A stretch of DNA of 64,000 bases, taken from NCBI GenBank assembly GCA_015059945.1, contig SUZJ01000001.1:248001-312000 (forward strand), read 5' to 3'. The stretch's first letter is position 1. Each line of letters opens with the position of its first letter. The stretch comes from Rikenellaceae bacterium. GTDB taxonomy: Bacteria; Bacteroidota; Bacteroidia; Bacteroidales; Rikenellaceae. Below, piece after piece: positions 36,115-45,405 of the stretch. A program made the position numbers and the translations under genes. Under the pieces are notes generated by a model. It searched no databases. It was not told where the DNA came from and saw only the letters and a list, made by a program, of their open reading frames with translations.

Positions 36115-36921
36115 ATGATTGAACAGATTAAGGCTTCGGCCAACTATATCAAAGAGAGGGTTGCAGGTTTTGAGCCCGAGGTGGGTATTATCCTCGGCAC
36201 AGGTCTGGGTGGCCTGGTAAACCACATCGAGATTGCCCACTCGATTCCTTACAACGAGATTCCCGCATTTCCCGTTTCGACCGTCGAGGGCCACGCAGGT
36301 AGACTGATTTTTGGTACCCTGGGCGGCAAGAAGGTTGTGGCAATGCAGGGTAGGTTCCACTACTACGAGGGCTATGCCACTTGGCAGGTAGTATTCCCTG
36401 TGAGGGTTATGAAGTTTCTGGGCATACAGACTCTGTTTGTGTCCAACGCCAGCGGAGGTATCAACTCGTCGTTCAGGGTGGGCGACCTGATGGTTATTAC
36501 CGACCACATCAACCTTATTCCCAATGTGTTGATTGGCAAGAATATCAACGAGCTGGGCGCACGCTTCCCCGATATGAGCGAGCCTTATAGCAAGGCTTTG
36601 GAGGCGCTGGCTACCGAGGTTGCAGCAAGCAAGGGCATCAAGTTGCAGTATGGCTGCTATGTTGGCACCACCGGCCCAACCTTCGAGACCCCCAAGGAGT
36701 ATGGCTACTTCAAGGCTATCGGTGGCGATGCTGCGGGTATGTCTACCACGCCCGAGGTGATTGCCGCAAGGCATATGGGCCTGCCCGTATTTGGCATCTC
36801 GATTATCACCAATGCAGCGTTCAGCGGTCAGAAATCAACCCACGAAGAGGTGCAGCAAGAGGGTGCCAAGGCCGAGAAGCGTATGAGTGCGCTGATTATC
36901 GGTATGTTGGAGAAAATGTAA
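36115..36921 (+). CDS. Purine nucleoside phosphorylase, copy 1 (Asn-type)
   Basis: 268 aa trimeric-type PNP. Phosphate loop GIILGTGLGG (about 24-33), GRFHYYEGY (79-87), GPTFETPKEYG (187-197) with the base-binding Glu191, and MSTTPEVIAARH followed by Asn at 233 (SIITN). The Asn is the residue that reads 6-oxopurines in the mammalian enzyme, so inosine/guanosine are the likely substrates. It is directly followed by a close paralogue that differs at this site; the first 27 nt of the two genes are identical. Confidence 0.92.
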   Translation: MIEQIKASANYIKERVAGFEPEVGIILGTGLGGLVNHIEIAHSIPYNEIPAFPVSTVEGHAGRLIFGTLGGKKVVAMQGRFHYYEGYATWQVVFPVRVMKFLGIQTLFVSNASGGINSSFRVGDLMVITDHINLIPNVLIGKNINELGARFPDMSEPYSKALEALATEVAASKGIKLQYGCYVGTTGPTFETPKEYGYFKAIGGDAAGMSTTPEVIAARHMGLPVFGISIITNAAFSGQKSTHEEVQQEGAKAEKRMSALIIGMLEKM

Positions 36922-36958
36922 TGATGGTCTAAGCAATTGACCCCAAAAACATAGCGTT

Positions 36959-37759
36959 ATGATTGAACAGATTAAGGCTTCGGCCGAATTTATAAAGGCA
37001 AAAGTGGGCTTCGAGCCCGAGGTGGGTATTATTCTGGGTACTGGTCTGGGTGGCTTGGTCGAGAAGATTGATATTGAGGCCGCACTGCCCTATGCAGAGA
37101 TTCCCAACTTCCCCGTTTCGACTGTCGAGGGCCACAGCGGCAGGCTTATTTTTGGCCGCCTGGGTGGCAAAAAGGTTGTGGCTATGCAGGGTAGGTTCCA
37201 CTACTACGAGGGCTACACCGCACAGCAGGTTGTATTCCCCGTGAGGGTTATGAAGCTGCTCGGCATTAAGTACCTGTTTGTGTCGAATGCCGCAGGCTCG
37301 ATGAACTCGACCTTCAGGGTGGGCGATGTGATGGTTATCAACGACCACATCAACCTCATTCCCAATCCACTGATTGGCCGCAACATTGACGAGCTTGGCC
37401 CACGCTTCCCAGCAATGAACGATGCCTACAACCCCGAACTGATTGAGAGGGCAAGCGCCATTGCCGAGCGCGAGGGCATCAAGTTGCAGTACGGCTGCTA
37501 TGTGGCTCTTACGGGCCCCACGTTTGAAACCCCCAAGGAGTACCAGTGGGTTAAGATAATTGGTGGCGACGCTGTTGGTATGTCTACTGCTCCCGAGGTG
37601 ATTGCTGCAAGGCATATGGATTTGCCAGTCTTTGGCGTGTCGATCATTACCGACACTATGGAGAACACCAGTATCTCGCACGAAGAGGTGCAGGAGAATG
37701 GCAAGCTGGCCGAGAAAAATATGACAAAACTATTTACCGAACTTCTTAAAACACTATAA
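36959..37759 (+). CDS. Purine nucleoside phosphorylase, copy 2 (Asp-type)
   Basis: 266 aa, tandem paralogue of the preceding gene with the same motifs (GIILGTGLGG, GRFHYYEGY, GPTFETPKEYQ with Glu190). The base-reading residue is Asp232 (SIITD) instead of Asn. In human PNP the same change (N243D) extends activity to adenosine, so this copy may favour 6-aminopurine nucleosides. The pair would then cover both purine classes. It lies 37 nt after copy 1 and 12 nt before ssb. The change could also reflect drift, and phosphate and sugar sites look intact. Confidence 0.9.
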   Translation: MIEQIKASAEFIKAKVGFEPEVGIILGTGLGGLVEKIDIEAALPYAEIPNFPVSTVEGHSGRLIFGRLGGKKVVAMQGRFHYYEGYTAQQVVFPVRVMKLLGIKYLFVSNAAGSMNSTFRVGDVMVINDHINLIPNPLIGRNIDELGPRFPAMNDAYNPELIERASAIAEREGIKLQYGCYVALTGPTFETPKEYQWVKIIGGDAVGMSTAPEVIAARHMDLPVFGVSIITDTMENTSISHEEVQENGKLAEKNMTKLFTELLKTL

Positions 37760-37771
37760 TTTAGACCGACT

Positions 37772-38287
37772 ATGATTAACAAAGTAATACTTGTGGGCAA
37801 TGTGGGCGCAGACCCCGAGGTACGCACCCTCGAAAGTGGTGTTAAGACTGCCCGTGTGAGGCTTGCCACAAGCGAGCGCTTCTTTAACCGCGAAACCAAA
37901 GAGTCTACCGACCACACCGAGTGGCACACAATCACTCTGTGGCGTAACTTGGCCGACGTAGTGGACCGCTATGTTCGCAAGGGCTCGCAGATTTATATCG
38001 AGGGTCGCCTGCGCACTCGCGAGTGGACCGACCAGGCTGGTAACAAACGCTACACGACCGAGGTTTTGGCCGACGAGATGAAACTCTTGGGCCGCCGCGC
38101 AGAGGGTGGTGCCGAGCAGCAGGGTGGTAACTTTGGTGGAGGCCAGCAGCAGAGCTATGGCGCACCACAGCAGCAGGCCTACGGTCAGCAGCCCACCTAT
38201 TCGCAGCCCGCTTATACCCAGCAGCCTATGCCTCAGCAGCCCGTGTCGGCTCCTGCTATGGACGACATCGACGACGTTCCATTTTAG
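37772..38287 (+). CDS. ssb: Single-stranded DNA-binding protein
   Basis: 171 aa. OB-fold about 1-110 (MINKVILVGNVGADPEVRTL, EWHTITLWRNLADVVDRYVRKGSQIYIEGRL), then a Gly/Gln-rich linker (about 115-160) and the acidic tip DDIDDVPF that recruits repair and replication partners. Normal SSB architecture. Last gene of the lpxK operon; a strong terminator follows. Confidence 0.95.
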   Translation: MINKVILVGNVGADPEVRTLESGVKTARVRLATSERFFNRETKESTDHTEWHTITLWRNLADVVDRYVRKGSQIYIEGRLRTREWTDQAGNKRYTTEVLADEMKLLGRRAEGGAEQQGGNFGGGQQQSYGAPQQQAYGQQPTYSQPAYTQQPMPQQPVSAPAMDDIDDVPF

Positions 38288-38359
38288 CGGAAGATTGCTG
38301 CCGAGTGGCAAGGGGGCAACTAAACTCGAAGAGAGATAATGCCCCGAAGAGATGAAAAA

Positions 38360-38392
38360 ACGAGGTACGTTTGTGACTCAAACGTACCTCGT
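38360..38392. terminator. Bidirectional terminator between ssb and yidD
   Basis: Perfect 13-bp stem ACGAGGTACGTTT/AAACGTACCTCGT (38360-38372 with 38380-38392), 7-nt loop, T-run on the right and A-run on the left. Serves both convergent operons. Confidence 0.9.
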
Positions 38393-38424
38393 TTTTGTGT
38401 TGTGTCGGAATGTGAACAGTCGGT

Positions 38425-38688
38425 CTATGGCACTGGGTCATAACCACTTCCGCCCCAGGGGTGACAGCGGGCAATGCGCTTGATTGCGAGCCAACCGCCC
38501 TTCAGGGGGCCGTACTTGCGCACCGCCTCCAGGGCGTACTGCGAGCAGGTGGGCGTAAAGCGGCACGAGGCACTGGGTTTGAGGGGCGAAATGCAGATTT
38601 GGTAAAACCTGATTAGGGCCACAAACGGAGCGCTCAACAGCCACTTACAAGCTGCGACAAATTTTTGCCAAAATGTTCTTGACTGCAT
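38425..38688 (-). CDS. yidD: Membrane protein insertion efficiency factor YidD
   Basis: 87 aa with the family signature [25 protein letters not shown] and RCHPWG near the C-terminus. The protein assists YidC-dependent membrane protein insertion. I start at the ATG at 38688 ([10 protein letters not shown]), which gives family length; it overlaps rnpA by 44 nt, consistent with the conserved rnpA-yidD pair. An upstream ATG would add 17 unlike residues. Confidence 0.93.
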   Translation of the reverse strand: MQSRTFWQKFVAACKWLLSAPFVALIRFYQICISPLKPSASCRFTPTCSQYALEAVRKYGPLKGGWLAIKRIARCHPWGGSGYDPVP

Positions 38689-39037
38689 TGCTGAGTATTG
38701 AGTAATCGAGTATCTCTTTGGTCGAGTAGATAAGCGCAATGTCGATGTGGAGCCCGCGCTCGGCAGCCAGACGGTTTAGTTCGAGCTTGGCGAGTCGGTA
38801 GGCCTCGCGACTGCGACGTTTGAGTAGGTTGCGCCCAACGGCCCTCTTGATGTTTCGCTTGGGCACCGAGAAGAGTACCGACACAGTGGCCTGATCGTTG
38901 TCGGTCAGGGGGCGACTCTTGTAGACAAACCTATATGGGTATACAAAACCACCCTTGCTCCCCTTGAAGAGCAGGTCGGCCGACTTGCCTCTGAGCCTTT
39001 CGGCCTTAGAGAGTCCGTATGTGGGGGTGGTTGCCAT
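38645..39037 (-). CDS. rnpA: Ribonuclease P protein component
   Basis: 130 aa basic protein that assists the RNase P ribozyme in tRNA 5' maturation. Conserved [13 protein letters not shown] opening, [25 protein letters not shown] (the RNR-type RNA-binding motif, about 70-95) and IALIYSTKE. rpmH is not upstream as in many bacteria; instead hemD lies 122 nt upstream, the usual Bacteroidota order. It overlaps yidD. Confidence 0.95.
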   Translation of the reverse strand: MATTPTYGLSKAERLRGKSADLLFKGSKGGFVYPYRFVYKSRPLTDNDQATVSVLFSVPKRNIKRAVGRNLLKRRSREAYRLAKLELNRLAAERGLHIDIALIYSTKEILDYSILSNAVKNILAKICRSL

Positions 39038-39159
39038 ATTTACTGCACCTATTTATATTATATATTGGGCGCCCATACAGAGTGTGTGGCGGTTGGTCAA
39101 ATTGTTTTGGGGCACCCACGCCGAGTGCCCCATTAGTGTATTGTATAGCGTTTTGTGGC

Positions 39160-40095
39160 TTATGCCTTTGTGGTCGCAGAGGTTGTGGGTTTGCGCTTAG
39201 CCCTTACCTTCTTGACGGGCTTGGCCTCCTGAGCCTTGATGAAGTCCTCGGCAACGTGGCTTGCGCCAATTTCCAGAGGCTCCAACTCTTTGCCACTCTT
39301 GGCTGCCTGTACCAACAGCTCGATAGCCTTAGCCATACTGGGGGTACCTGGTGCGGGGGCCTTGGCATATACTTTCAGGCCGGCATTGGCAGCGGCCTCG
39401 GCAGTCTTGTCGCCAAATACAGCAATCATAGGCATATCGTCTTTCTGGCCGTAGTGGGCGGTGAGGGCTGCAATCTCGTTGGGGCTGTAAAATGCCAATA
39501 CATCATAGTTGGCCAAGTCGATATTGGTCAGGTCGGCACTAACGGTGCGGGCAAAGATGATGCTTGCGTGGTTTACGCCCAAGCGTTTGAGAGTCTCGGG
39601 AATTTCGGGGTTGTGGGGCTCGGCCAGAGCAAGGATAAACTTCTCGTCTTTGTGTTTGAGAATGCTCTCCATAAAGTGGTCGAACTGGCCGTCGGCAAAG
39701 AAAATCTTGCGTTTGCGATAGATGATGTACTTTTGCAGATAGAGGGCAATGGCCTCGGTGATGCAGAAGTATTTCATTGTTTCGGGTACGGTAATACGGG
39801 CCTCTTCGCAGATGCGGAAGAAGTTGTCAACTGTGGTGCGACTGGTGAAAATCACAGCCGAGTAGTCCAAGATTTCGGTCCTCTGCGAGCGAAACTCTTT
39901 GAGCGATACCCCCTCTATTTTGATAAAGGGCTTGTATGTAATGTTGATTTTGTTGCTCTTGGCGAGCTCGTAGAAAGGTGATTTTTCAATGACCGCAGGT
40001 TGGGGCTGCGATACCAGTATTTCCTTAATTTCCAATGCTTTGTGTGTTTTTGGTTCTACGTTATGGGGTGTTATTGTGCAATACTGTCGAAACAA
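39160..40095 (-). CDS. hemD: Uroporphyrinogen-III synthase
   Basis: 311 aa. Cyclises hydroxymethylbilane to uroporphyrinogen III for haem. HemD is poorly conserved, but the Bacteroidota form is clear: KEILVSQPQPAVIEKSPFYELA, DYSAVIFTSRTTVDNFF, YDVLAFYSPNEIAALTA and VFGDKTAEAAANAGL. A basic tail (KPVKKVRAKRKPTTSATTKA) extends beyond the domain. The ATG at 40095 overlaps the DUF4271 gene by 35 nt; a TTG at 40035 (LEIKEILVSQ) would start closer to the domain and is an alternative. Confidence 0.88.
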   Translation of the reverse strand: MFRQYCTITPHNVEPKTHKALEIKEILVSQPQPAVIEKSPFYELAKSNKINITYKPFIKIEGVSLKEFRSQRTEILDYSAVIFTSRTTVDNFFRICEEARITVPETMKYFCITEAIALYLQKYIIYRKRKIFFADGQFDHFMESILKHKDEKFILALAEPHNPEIPETLKRLGVNHASIIFARTVSADLTNIDLANYDVLAFYSPNEIAALTAHYGQKDDMPMIAVFGDKTAEAAANAGLKVYAKAPAPGTPSMAKAIELLVQAAKSGKELEPLEIGASHVAEDFIKAQEAKPVKKVRAKRKPTTSATTKA

Positions 40096-40867
40096 TTATG
40101 CCCAATGGAATCAAAAATGCGGCGCAAAGGTACAAAAGCCAAAGCAAAAATGAAATTTTTTGTTCAAGAAAAAATATAAAACTCTTTATCGTATAGGTAA
40201 ATAGCCCCACAGCGGCTATCAAACTCAGCGCTCCCAACAGCCACGGGCCAGCCCCTCCGCCTGCTACCACAAAGAGTAGTGCAAGGGGTGTTGCCACCAC
40301 TGCTGCCAGAGCCATAGTTGCCTCGGCAAGTACCTCCAACCCTTCGCCCAGGTCGCTGCGACGTATTAGCCAGCAGACACCTCGGGTGAGCAGCCACCCA
40401 AAGAGCAGCAGCCCCGCAATGGTTGCTATGCATACGGGTACGCACCACTCGGCACCGATACCCAGAGCCGAGATGTCTATGCCAGCAAACCTCACAGCAC
40501 CCACAGCCACCAACGACCAAGTGAGTATGCCCATTGCTGCCGCTGTGCGCATAGCCTTGACGAAAAGGTAACTCAATTCGTCGGCAACTTTTATGCCAAT
40601 GTTGTTGGTGAGGATTATTTTCAGCATACCGCCAAACTGCCCCCAGTAGACCGTTGTGGTGAGCATATAGACCACAAAGAGTATCACCAAACCCGCCTTT
40701 ACCACCAGATTGTCGGTCAGCGAGGCGGCATTGGTCAGCACCTCGGCCACTGCCTGCTCGCCACTGCCCCCCTCGGCCACAATGCGCGCGCTTGGGCCAA
40801 AGAGCACCTGTGCCAACGAGTCGGTGGCCATCAGGGTGGGTGCAGATGTGTAGGGTGTGGGTGTCAT
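40061..40867 (-). CDS. DUF4271 family membrane protein
   Basis: 268 aa with about six to seven hydrophobic segments. The YMLTTTVYWGQFGG and IILTNNIGIKVADELSYLF segments and the position just before hemD identify the DUF4271 family of Bacteroidota inner-membrane proteins. The function is unknown; the conserved hemD link suggests haem precursor or membrane support (inference). Its stop codon lies within hemD, so translation is probably coupled. Confidence 0.82.
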   Translation of the reverse strand: MTPTPYTSAPTLMATDSLAQVLFGPSARIVAEGGSGEQAVAEVLTNAASLTDNLVVKAGLVILFVVYMLTTTVYWGQFGGMLKIILTNNIGIKVADELSYLFVKAMRTAAAMGILTWSLVAVGAVRFAGIDISALGIGAEWCVPVCIATIAGLLLFGWLLTRGVCWLIRRSDLGEGLEVLAEATMALAAVVATPLALLFVVAGGGAGPWLLGALSLIAAVGLFTYTIKSFIFFLEQKISFLLWLLYLCAAFLIPLGIIVSTVLHNNTP

Positions 40868-40917
40868 CAGACGCGGTGTGTTTGGTGTTAGTTTTTATGT
40901 CTATCTTGTGGTGGTGA

Positions 40918-42111
40918 TTATTGTGCGTCGGCTCGCTTGACGGCAATACGGATGGTGGTTCCTTGGCCCAACTCGCTCTCTACTACGGCAATGCGACCAC
41001 CGTGATACTCCTCGATGATACGCTTGCTGAGCGACAGTCCCAAGCCCCAGCCACGAGTCTTGGTCGTAAAGCCCGGCTCGAAAATCTTGCGCCACTGGCC
41101 CTTGGCAATACCCTTGCCCGTGTCGCGCACATCTACGTAGGCCCAGTTGTCGTCTTCGCTCACCGATACCTCAATCTCGCCCACGCCTTGCAGGGCATCG
41201 AGGGCATTTTTGAGCAGGTTTTCGACCACCCACTCAAACAGAGCACTGTTGAGCTGTGCCCCCACAGGAGCCATTGCCAGGCCGTTGTAACGCAGTGATA
41301 CTTTGCGAGGTATGCGGGTCTTGAAGTAGACAACACAGTCGTTCACCACCTCATTCAGATTGGCCTTCGCGAGGTCGGTCTCCGAGCCAATCTTGCCAAA
41401 TCGGTCGGCCACCTTAATCAGTCGGGTCAAGTCTTTGTTCATCTCGTCTATGGCTGCGGGGTCGATGCCCTGGCTACGCAGGTATTCGAGCCAACCCATA
41501 AGCGACGAAATGGGAGTCCCCAGTTGGTGGGCTGTCTCCTTGGCCATACCTATCCACACGCGGTTTTGCTCATCCTGCTTGCTGGTGCGGAAGGTGAGGA
41601 ATGCAAAGAGCACAAACAGCGCAACCACAGCGAGCTGCAGGTAGGGGAAGAGTATAAGCCAGTTGAGCAGTGCCGAGTTGCCATAGAAGAGCATAAATCG
41701 GCGACCGTGAGGCAAGTTTATCTCCAACGGCTGATTTTGGCGCGAGAATCGCATTATAACCTTCATCCTCGCATCGGGGTTGTTCGCAACCTCTTGGGGC
41801 ACCAGGTGTGACTTCTCCACTCGGCCACTCTCGTCGAGCAGTATGAAGGGTATCTTTTGATTGTGGATAACCTGAAAAATTAGGGGGTCGGCCAGATGTC
41901 CCTCGCCCACGCGCTCCATTGCATACGACCAGAGGGCCATTTCGTTCATCTCTTTGTGCTGCAACATCTTGCCCATATGCGAGGTGAACAGTAGCGAGGT
42001 GGCGCCCAACGCCAGGGCCAATGCAATCATAGCCAACCTCTTTTTGTAAGGCAGGTTTTTGATGCGTTGCCACACGCGCTCGCCAATGTGTGTACCCTTA
42101 AACTCCTTCAT
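40918..42111 (-). CDS. Membrane sensor histidine kinase
   Basis: 397 aa. Membrane helix at about 24-43, a periplasmic sensor region (about 45-150), a second helix (about 155-178), then a kinase core: H box AKETAHQLGTPISSLMGWLEYL with the phosphorylated His at about 197, N box WVVENLLKNALDAL, G1 DVRDTGKGI and G2 TRGWGLGLSLSKRIIEEY. No HAMP domain is evident and no response regulator is adjacent, so it is an orphan in this window. It follows the S41 protease gene by 30 nt. Confidence 0.92.
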   Translation of the reverse strand: MKEFKGTHIGERVWQRIKNLPYKKRLAMIALALALGATSLLFTSHMGKMLQHKEMNEMALWSYAMERVGEGHLADPLIFQVIHNQKIPFILLDESGRVEKSHLVPQEVANNPDARMKVIMRFSRQNQPLEINLPHGRRFMLFYGNSALLNWLILFPYLQLAVVALFVLFAFLTFRTSKQDEQNRVWIGMAKETAHQLGTPISSLMGWLEYLRSQGIDPAAIDEMNKDLTRLIKVADRFGKIGSETDLAKANLNEVVNDCVVYFKTRIPRKVSLRYNGLAMAPVGAQLNSALFEWVVENLLKNALDALQGVGEIEVSVSEDDNWAYVDVRDTGKGIAKGQWRKIFEPGFTTKTRGWGLGLSLSKRIIEEYHGGRIAVVESELGQGTTIRIAVKRADAQ

Positions 42112-42141
42112 CTTCTGTGGTTTGAACGTGTGTCGGTTAGG

Positions 42142-43818
42142 TTACTTGCGCTCGGTATCGCGGCTGGTTACAATCTCGGTGTAGAGTGGCTTGTTCTGCA
42201 AAATCTCTACCGCCTTGGCCAGCTCGGTGTCTATGGGTATGGTGTGGTGAATACCGCCCTCGTTGAAACAATAGCGGCTCACTATCTGCTCCTCAATCAT
42301 ATCGCTAATCTCTCGCTGATAGAGCCTCAGATTATCCTCGGTGGTGTTGGCAAAGAGGTCGTCGATTTGTGCCAGAGGGGTGTCGATGCTCTCGCCCCAA
42401 CGCTCCTTCTCGGCCGCCTTCTTGAACTCTTTCCAGCGCAGCTCGGCCTCGCTCTCCCAGGGAACGTCTTTGTCTTTCATAAACTCTATAAACTCCTCAT
42501 ATGCAGCCTGGTCGAAGTGGTACTTTTGTGGCTCAACCACCAGATCGTCGTAGTGGCGACGGCAGTAGTCGGTTAGGAAGTCGTCGATGTGGCCCATACC
42601 ATAGACCACGTATGCAAAGGTGCTTATGTATTGGGGGTCCAACTTAACGTCGGGCACCACTCCGCCACCATCGTAGACCTTGCGACCGCCCAGGGTTTTG
42701 AACTCCTGCACGAGCGAGTCGGGCACCGAGGCCACGCTACCGTCGTCGTTGCGATGGGCGTAGTCAATGGCCTGCACACAGCGGCCACTGGGCAGGTAGT
42801 ACTTGGCGGTGGTAATCTTGGCATAGGCATCGTAGCCCAACGGGTAGGTGCTCTGTACCAAGCCCTTACCAAAGGTGCGCTGGCCCACAATTACGGCCCT
42901 GTCGGTGTCTTGCAACGCTCCGGCCACAATCTCGGCAGCCGAGGCCGAGCCGCTATTGGTCAGTACCACCATCGGCATATCGAGCGAAACGGGCTCGTTC
43001 TCGGTCTTGAACGTGCGGTTCTCTTTGGCGCTTTTGGTCGAGCGCATACTCACCACCTCGGTACCTTTGGGCACAAACATCGAGAGTATCTTCACTGCCT
43101 CCTGCAACAATCCGCCACCATTGCCGCGATAGTCGAGTACCAGAGCTTTCATACCCTGCGCCTCGAGGTCGCGGTAGGCGTTCAGCAGGGCGGTGCTGCA
43201 ATCTTCGGTAAAGTCGTTGTGGATTATGTAGCCCACACTGTCGGCCACCATCCCGTAGTAGGGTATGCTGGGAATAGTTATCCTCTCGCGCTTGATGCGC
43301 AGCTCTACGACCTCCTCACCGGGGAACTTCTTGACCTTCAACCTAACGGTGCTGCCCGGGTCGCCACGCAGCAGGTCGCTCACCTTTTGCGAGGTCATCC
43401 CCTTGGCATCCTTGCCCTCAATCTCCACTATGCGGTCGTCGGGGCGTATGCCGGCCTTGTCGGCGGGCGACCCCTTGTAGGGCTCGATGAAGTCTACCCA
43501 CTCGCCCCTCTGGCGAATCATCGACCCCACACCGCCATACTTGCCCGTAGTCATTGTCGAGAACTCCTCCATCTTCTCGGCCGACAGATAGGTAGTATAG
43601 GGGTCGAGCACCTTGGTCATACCCTCGGCCGCAGCATCCATCAGTTTGTCGGGCTCTACGCCATCGACATAGAACAGATTGAGGTTGCGGAACAGATTGA
43701 CCAGTATCTCTATATTCTTGCCCAGATTGTAGGTGTTGTTCTGTGCGGCCGAGCCCAGCAAAAGGCCCCCGACCACAACGGCTCCCACAATCAATGTATG
43801 TTTAACGCTCCTTCTCAT
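42142..43818 (-). CDS. S41 family C-terminal processing protease
   Basis: 558 aa. N-terminal signal/anchor (TLIVGAVVVGGLLLG), a PDZ domain (about 88-170: GVGSMIRQRGEWVDFIEPYKGSPADKAGIRPDDRIVEIEG) and an S41 core with the nucleophile in TNSGSASAAEIVAGALQD (about 290) and Lys in RTFGKGLVQ (about 320). A long C-terminal extension follows (about 400-558). CtpA-like enzymes trim periplasmic proteins. It lies between a 157-aa unknown protein and a histidine kinase, with spacings of 15 and 30 nt. Confidence 0.93.
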   Translation of the reverse strand: MRRSVKHTLIVGAVVVGGLLLGSAAQNNTYNLGKNIEILVNLFRNLNLFYVDGVEPDKLMDAAAEGMTKVLDPYTTYLSAEKMEEFSTMTTGKYGGVGSMIRQRGEWVDFIEPYKGSPADKAGIRPDDRIVEIEGKDAKGMTSQKVSDLLRGDPGSTVRLKVKKFPGEEVVELRIKRERITIPSIPYYGMVADSVGYIIHNDFTEDCSTALLNAYRDLEAQGMKALVLDYRGNGGGLLQEAVKILSMFVPKGTEVVSMRSTKSAKENRTFKTENEPVSLDMPMVVLTNSGSASAAEIVAGALQDTDRAVIVGQRTFGKGLVQSTYPLGYDAYAKITTAKYYLPSGRCVQAIDYAHRNDDGSVASVPDSLVQEFKTLGGRKVYDGGGVVPDVKLDPQYISTFAYVVYGMGHIDDFLTDYCRRHYDDLVVEPQKYHFDQAAYEEFIEFMKDKDVPWESEAELRWKEFKKAAEKERWGESIDTPLAQIDDLFANTTEDNLRLYQREISDMIEEQIVSRYCFNEGGIHHTIPIDTELAKAVEILQNKPLYTEIVTSRDTERK

Positions 43819-43833
43819 TGGCAGTAAGTATTT

Positions 43834-44307
43834 TTATTCCTCGTTGCTGTGCTGGGTGGTTCCCGCAATGTGGTATATCACCTGCACCACCTCTTTGCGC
43901 AGGCCACTCACCTCTATGGTCTGCTCGTCGATGGGCCTTACAACAATCTTGTCGTCGCCCAAATTCCACACCCTCTTGAAGATACCCGAGGCGCGGAACG
44001 TCATTCGGCCGCTCTCCTCGCTGTGGAGTGCGTAGCCAATGTGCCCAAAAGCCCTGATGATAGCCGCGCGGTCGGCCCCAAACGATGCGCGAGTTGTACG
44101 GCTCACATAACCATACGAGGGGTAGGCAATCGATATGCCCAGCAGGGCAACAGCCAAAATCAGTCCGCGAGTGCCGAGCAGTTCATTGTAGTGTACGGCC
44201 AGCGTGTCGGTAGCATCCATCACCAGGTAGATGGCCACAATTAGCACCGTCATTCGCAGCATATATATCAGCGTGCGCAACAAGTATTGAATGGGAGTCT
44301 GTTTCAT
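43834..44307 (-). CDS. Hypothetical small membrane protein
   Basis: 157 aa. Two membrane helices (about 10-32 and 48-68) followed by a soluble domain of about 85 residues with alternating strands (MTFRASGIFKRVWNLGDDKIVVRPIDEQTIEVSGLRKEVVQVIYHI). No family is recognised; the soluble part might be PH-like. It sits 10 nt after ispH and 15 nt before the S41 protease gene, so it is part of that operon. Confidence 0.7.
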   Translation of the reverse strand: MKQTPIQYLLRTLIYMLRMTVLIVAIYLVMDATDTLAVHYNELLGTRGLILAVALLGISIAYPSYGYVSRTTRASFGADRAAIIRAFGHIGYALHSEESGRMTFRASGIFKRVWNLGDDKIVVRPIDEQTIEVSGLRKEVVQVIYHIAGTTQHSNEE

Positions 44308-44317
44308 ATCTTATAAG

Positions 44318-45196
44318 TTATAACGTATTGGTCAGTTTTTTAATTGTCTGTTCTACCTTCTCCATAAGCCAGTGGGGTGTAGATGTGGCACCGCAAATGC
44401 CCACGTGCTCAACCCCCTCGAACATTGCGGCCCGCAGCTCGTCGGGCGACTCAATCTTTATGCTCCTCGGGTTGGCCTCGTGGCAGGTCTGGAACAGCAC
44501 CTTGCCATTGGAACTCTTGTGACCACAGACAAAGACCACCATATCACAACTGCGTGCAAAGGCCCTCAGGTGCTCCTCGCGCCCCGCAACTTGGCGACAG
44601 ATGGTATCTCGTACAACAACATCTTGTGGGTTTGCCGAACGAGCCAACACCTCGTCCCTCACCTCGGCAAAGAGCGCAAGGCTCTGGGTGGTCTGCGACA
44701 GCAGAAATATGGGCTTCGTAAAGTCAATCCCCTCGAGGTCGGCAACCTTTTCGACCACCGTGGCCCTATTCTCAATCTGGCCATTGAGCCCCACCACCTC
44801 GGCGTGGCCCTTCTTGCCTAAGATGATTACCGTACCTCCCACCTGGCGCATTTGTCGGTCGGCCTCGATAGTCAGCTTCTGCAACTTGGCCACAACGGGA
44901 CAAGTTGCGTCCACAAACTCCAACCCGCGACCTTCGAGTGTTGCATAGGTGCTCTTGGGCTCGCCGTGAGCACGAATAAGCACTGTGGTATTTGGCGTGG
45001 GCTCCAAAGCCCCCAACGCTGCGTGGTCGATAGTCTGCACACCATTGGCCGCAAGCCTTGCCACCTCCAAGTCGTTGTGCACAATATCGCCCAACGAGTA
45101 TACCCTCTTGCCACAAGCAATCAACTCGTCAGCCTTCGAAATGGCGCTCACCACACCATAACAAAACCCCGATTTCTCGTCTATTTCTATTTTCAT
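44318..45196 (-). CDS. ispH: 4-hydroxy-3-methylbut-2-enyl diphosphate reductase
   Basis: 292 aa, last step of the MEP pathway, with an oxygen-sensitive 4Fe-4S cluster. Cys ligands: KSGFCYGV (about 12), FVDATCPVV (about 96) and DTICRQVAGREEHL (about 195). RAHG and ATSTPHWLME are in place. I start at the ATG at 45196, which gives the standard MKIEID opening. The gene lies 209 nt from cmk and 10 nt before the 157-aa gene; ispH next to cmk is common in this phylum. Confidence 0.95.
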   Translation of the reverse strand: MKIEIDEKSGFCYGVVSAISKADELIACGKRVYSLGDIVHNDLEVARLAANGVQTIDHAALGALEPTPNTTVLIRAHGEPKSTYATLEGRGLEFVDATCPVVAKLQKLTIEADRQMRQVGGTVIILGKKGHAEVVGLNGQIENRATVVEKVADLEGIDFTKPIFLLSQTTQSLALFAEVRDEVLARSANPQDVVVRDTICRQVAGREEHLRAFARSCDMVVFVCGHKSSNGKVLFQTCHEANPRSIKIESPDELRAAMFEGVEHVGICGATSTPHWLMEKVEQTIKKLTNTL

Positions 45197-45350
45197 ATTA
45201 TTCTTTTGTTGTTTTTGCACCTTTTTGTAAAAAGCTGCACCAAAAACTTTTAGGCGATACTCGCCTTCGGCTCATATCGCTTGCTGATTTTACTCGGCCC
45301 GTCTTGCCACGACTGCCAAAAGGCAGGCGGTTGGCATCTACCACTTTTTG

Positions 45351-45371
45351 TTAAGGTCTCAAAGACCTTAA
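45351..45371. terminator. Short hairpin between cmk and ispH
   Basis: TTAAGGTCT/AGACCTTAA (45351-45359 with 45363-45371), 9-bp stem with a 3-nt loop. No strong T-run. Other small hairpins lie nearby (GGCGA/TCGCC at 45253-45265), so the gap between cmk and ispH is structured. Confidence 0.5.
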
Positions 45372-45405
45372 TGACTTAGGTCGGTTAGACGTTTGTCGTT
45401 TGACG

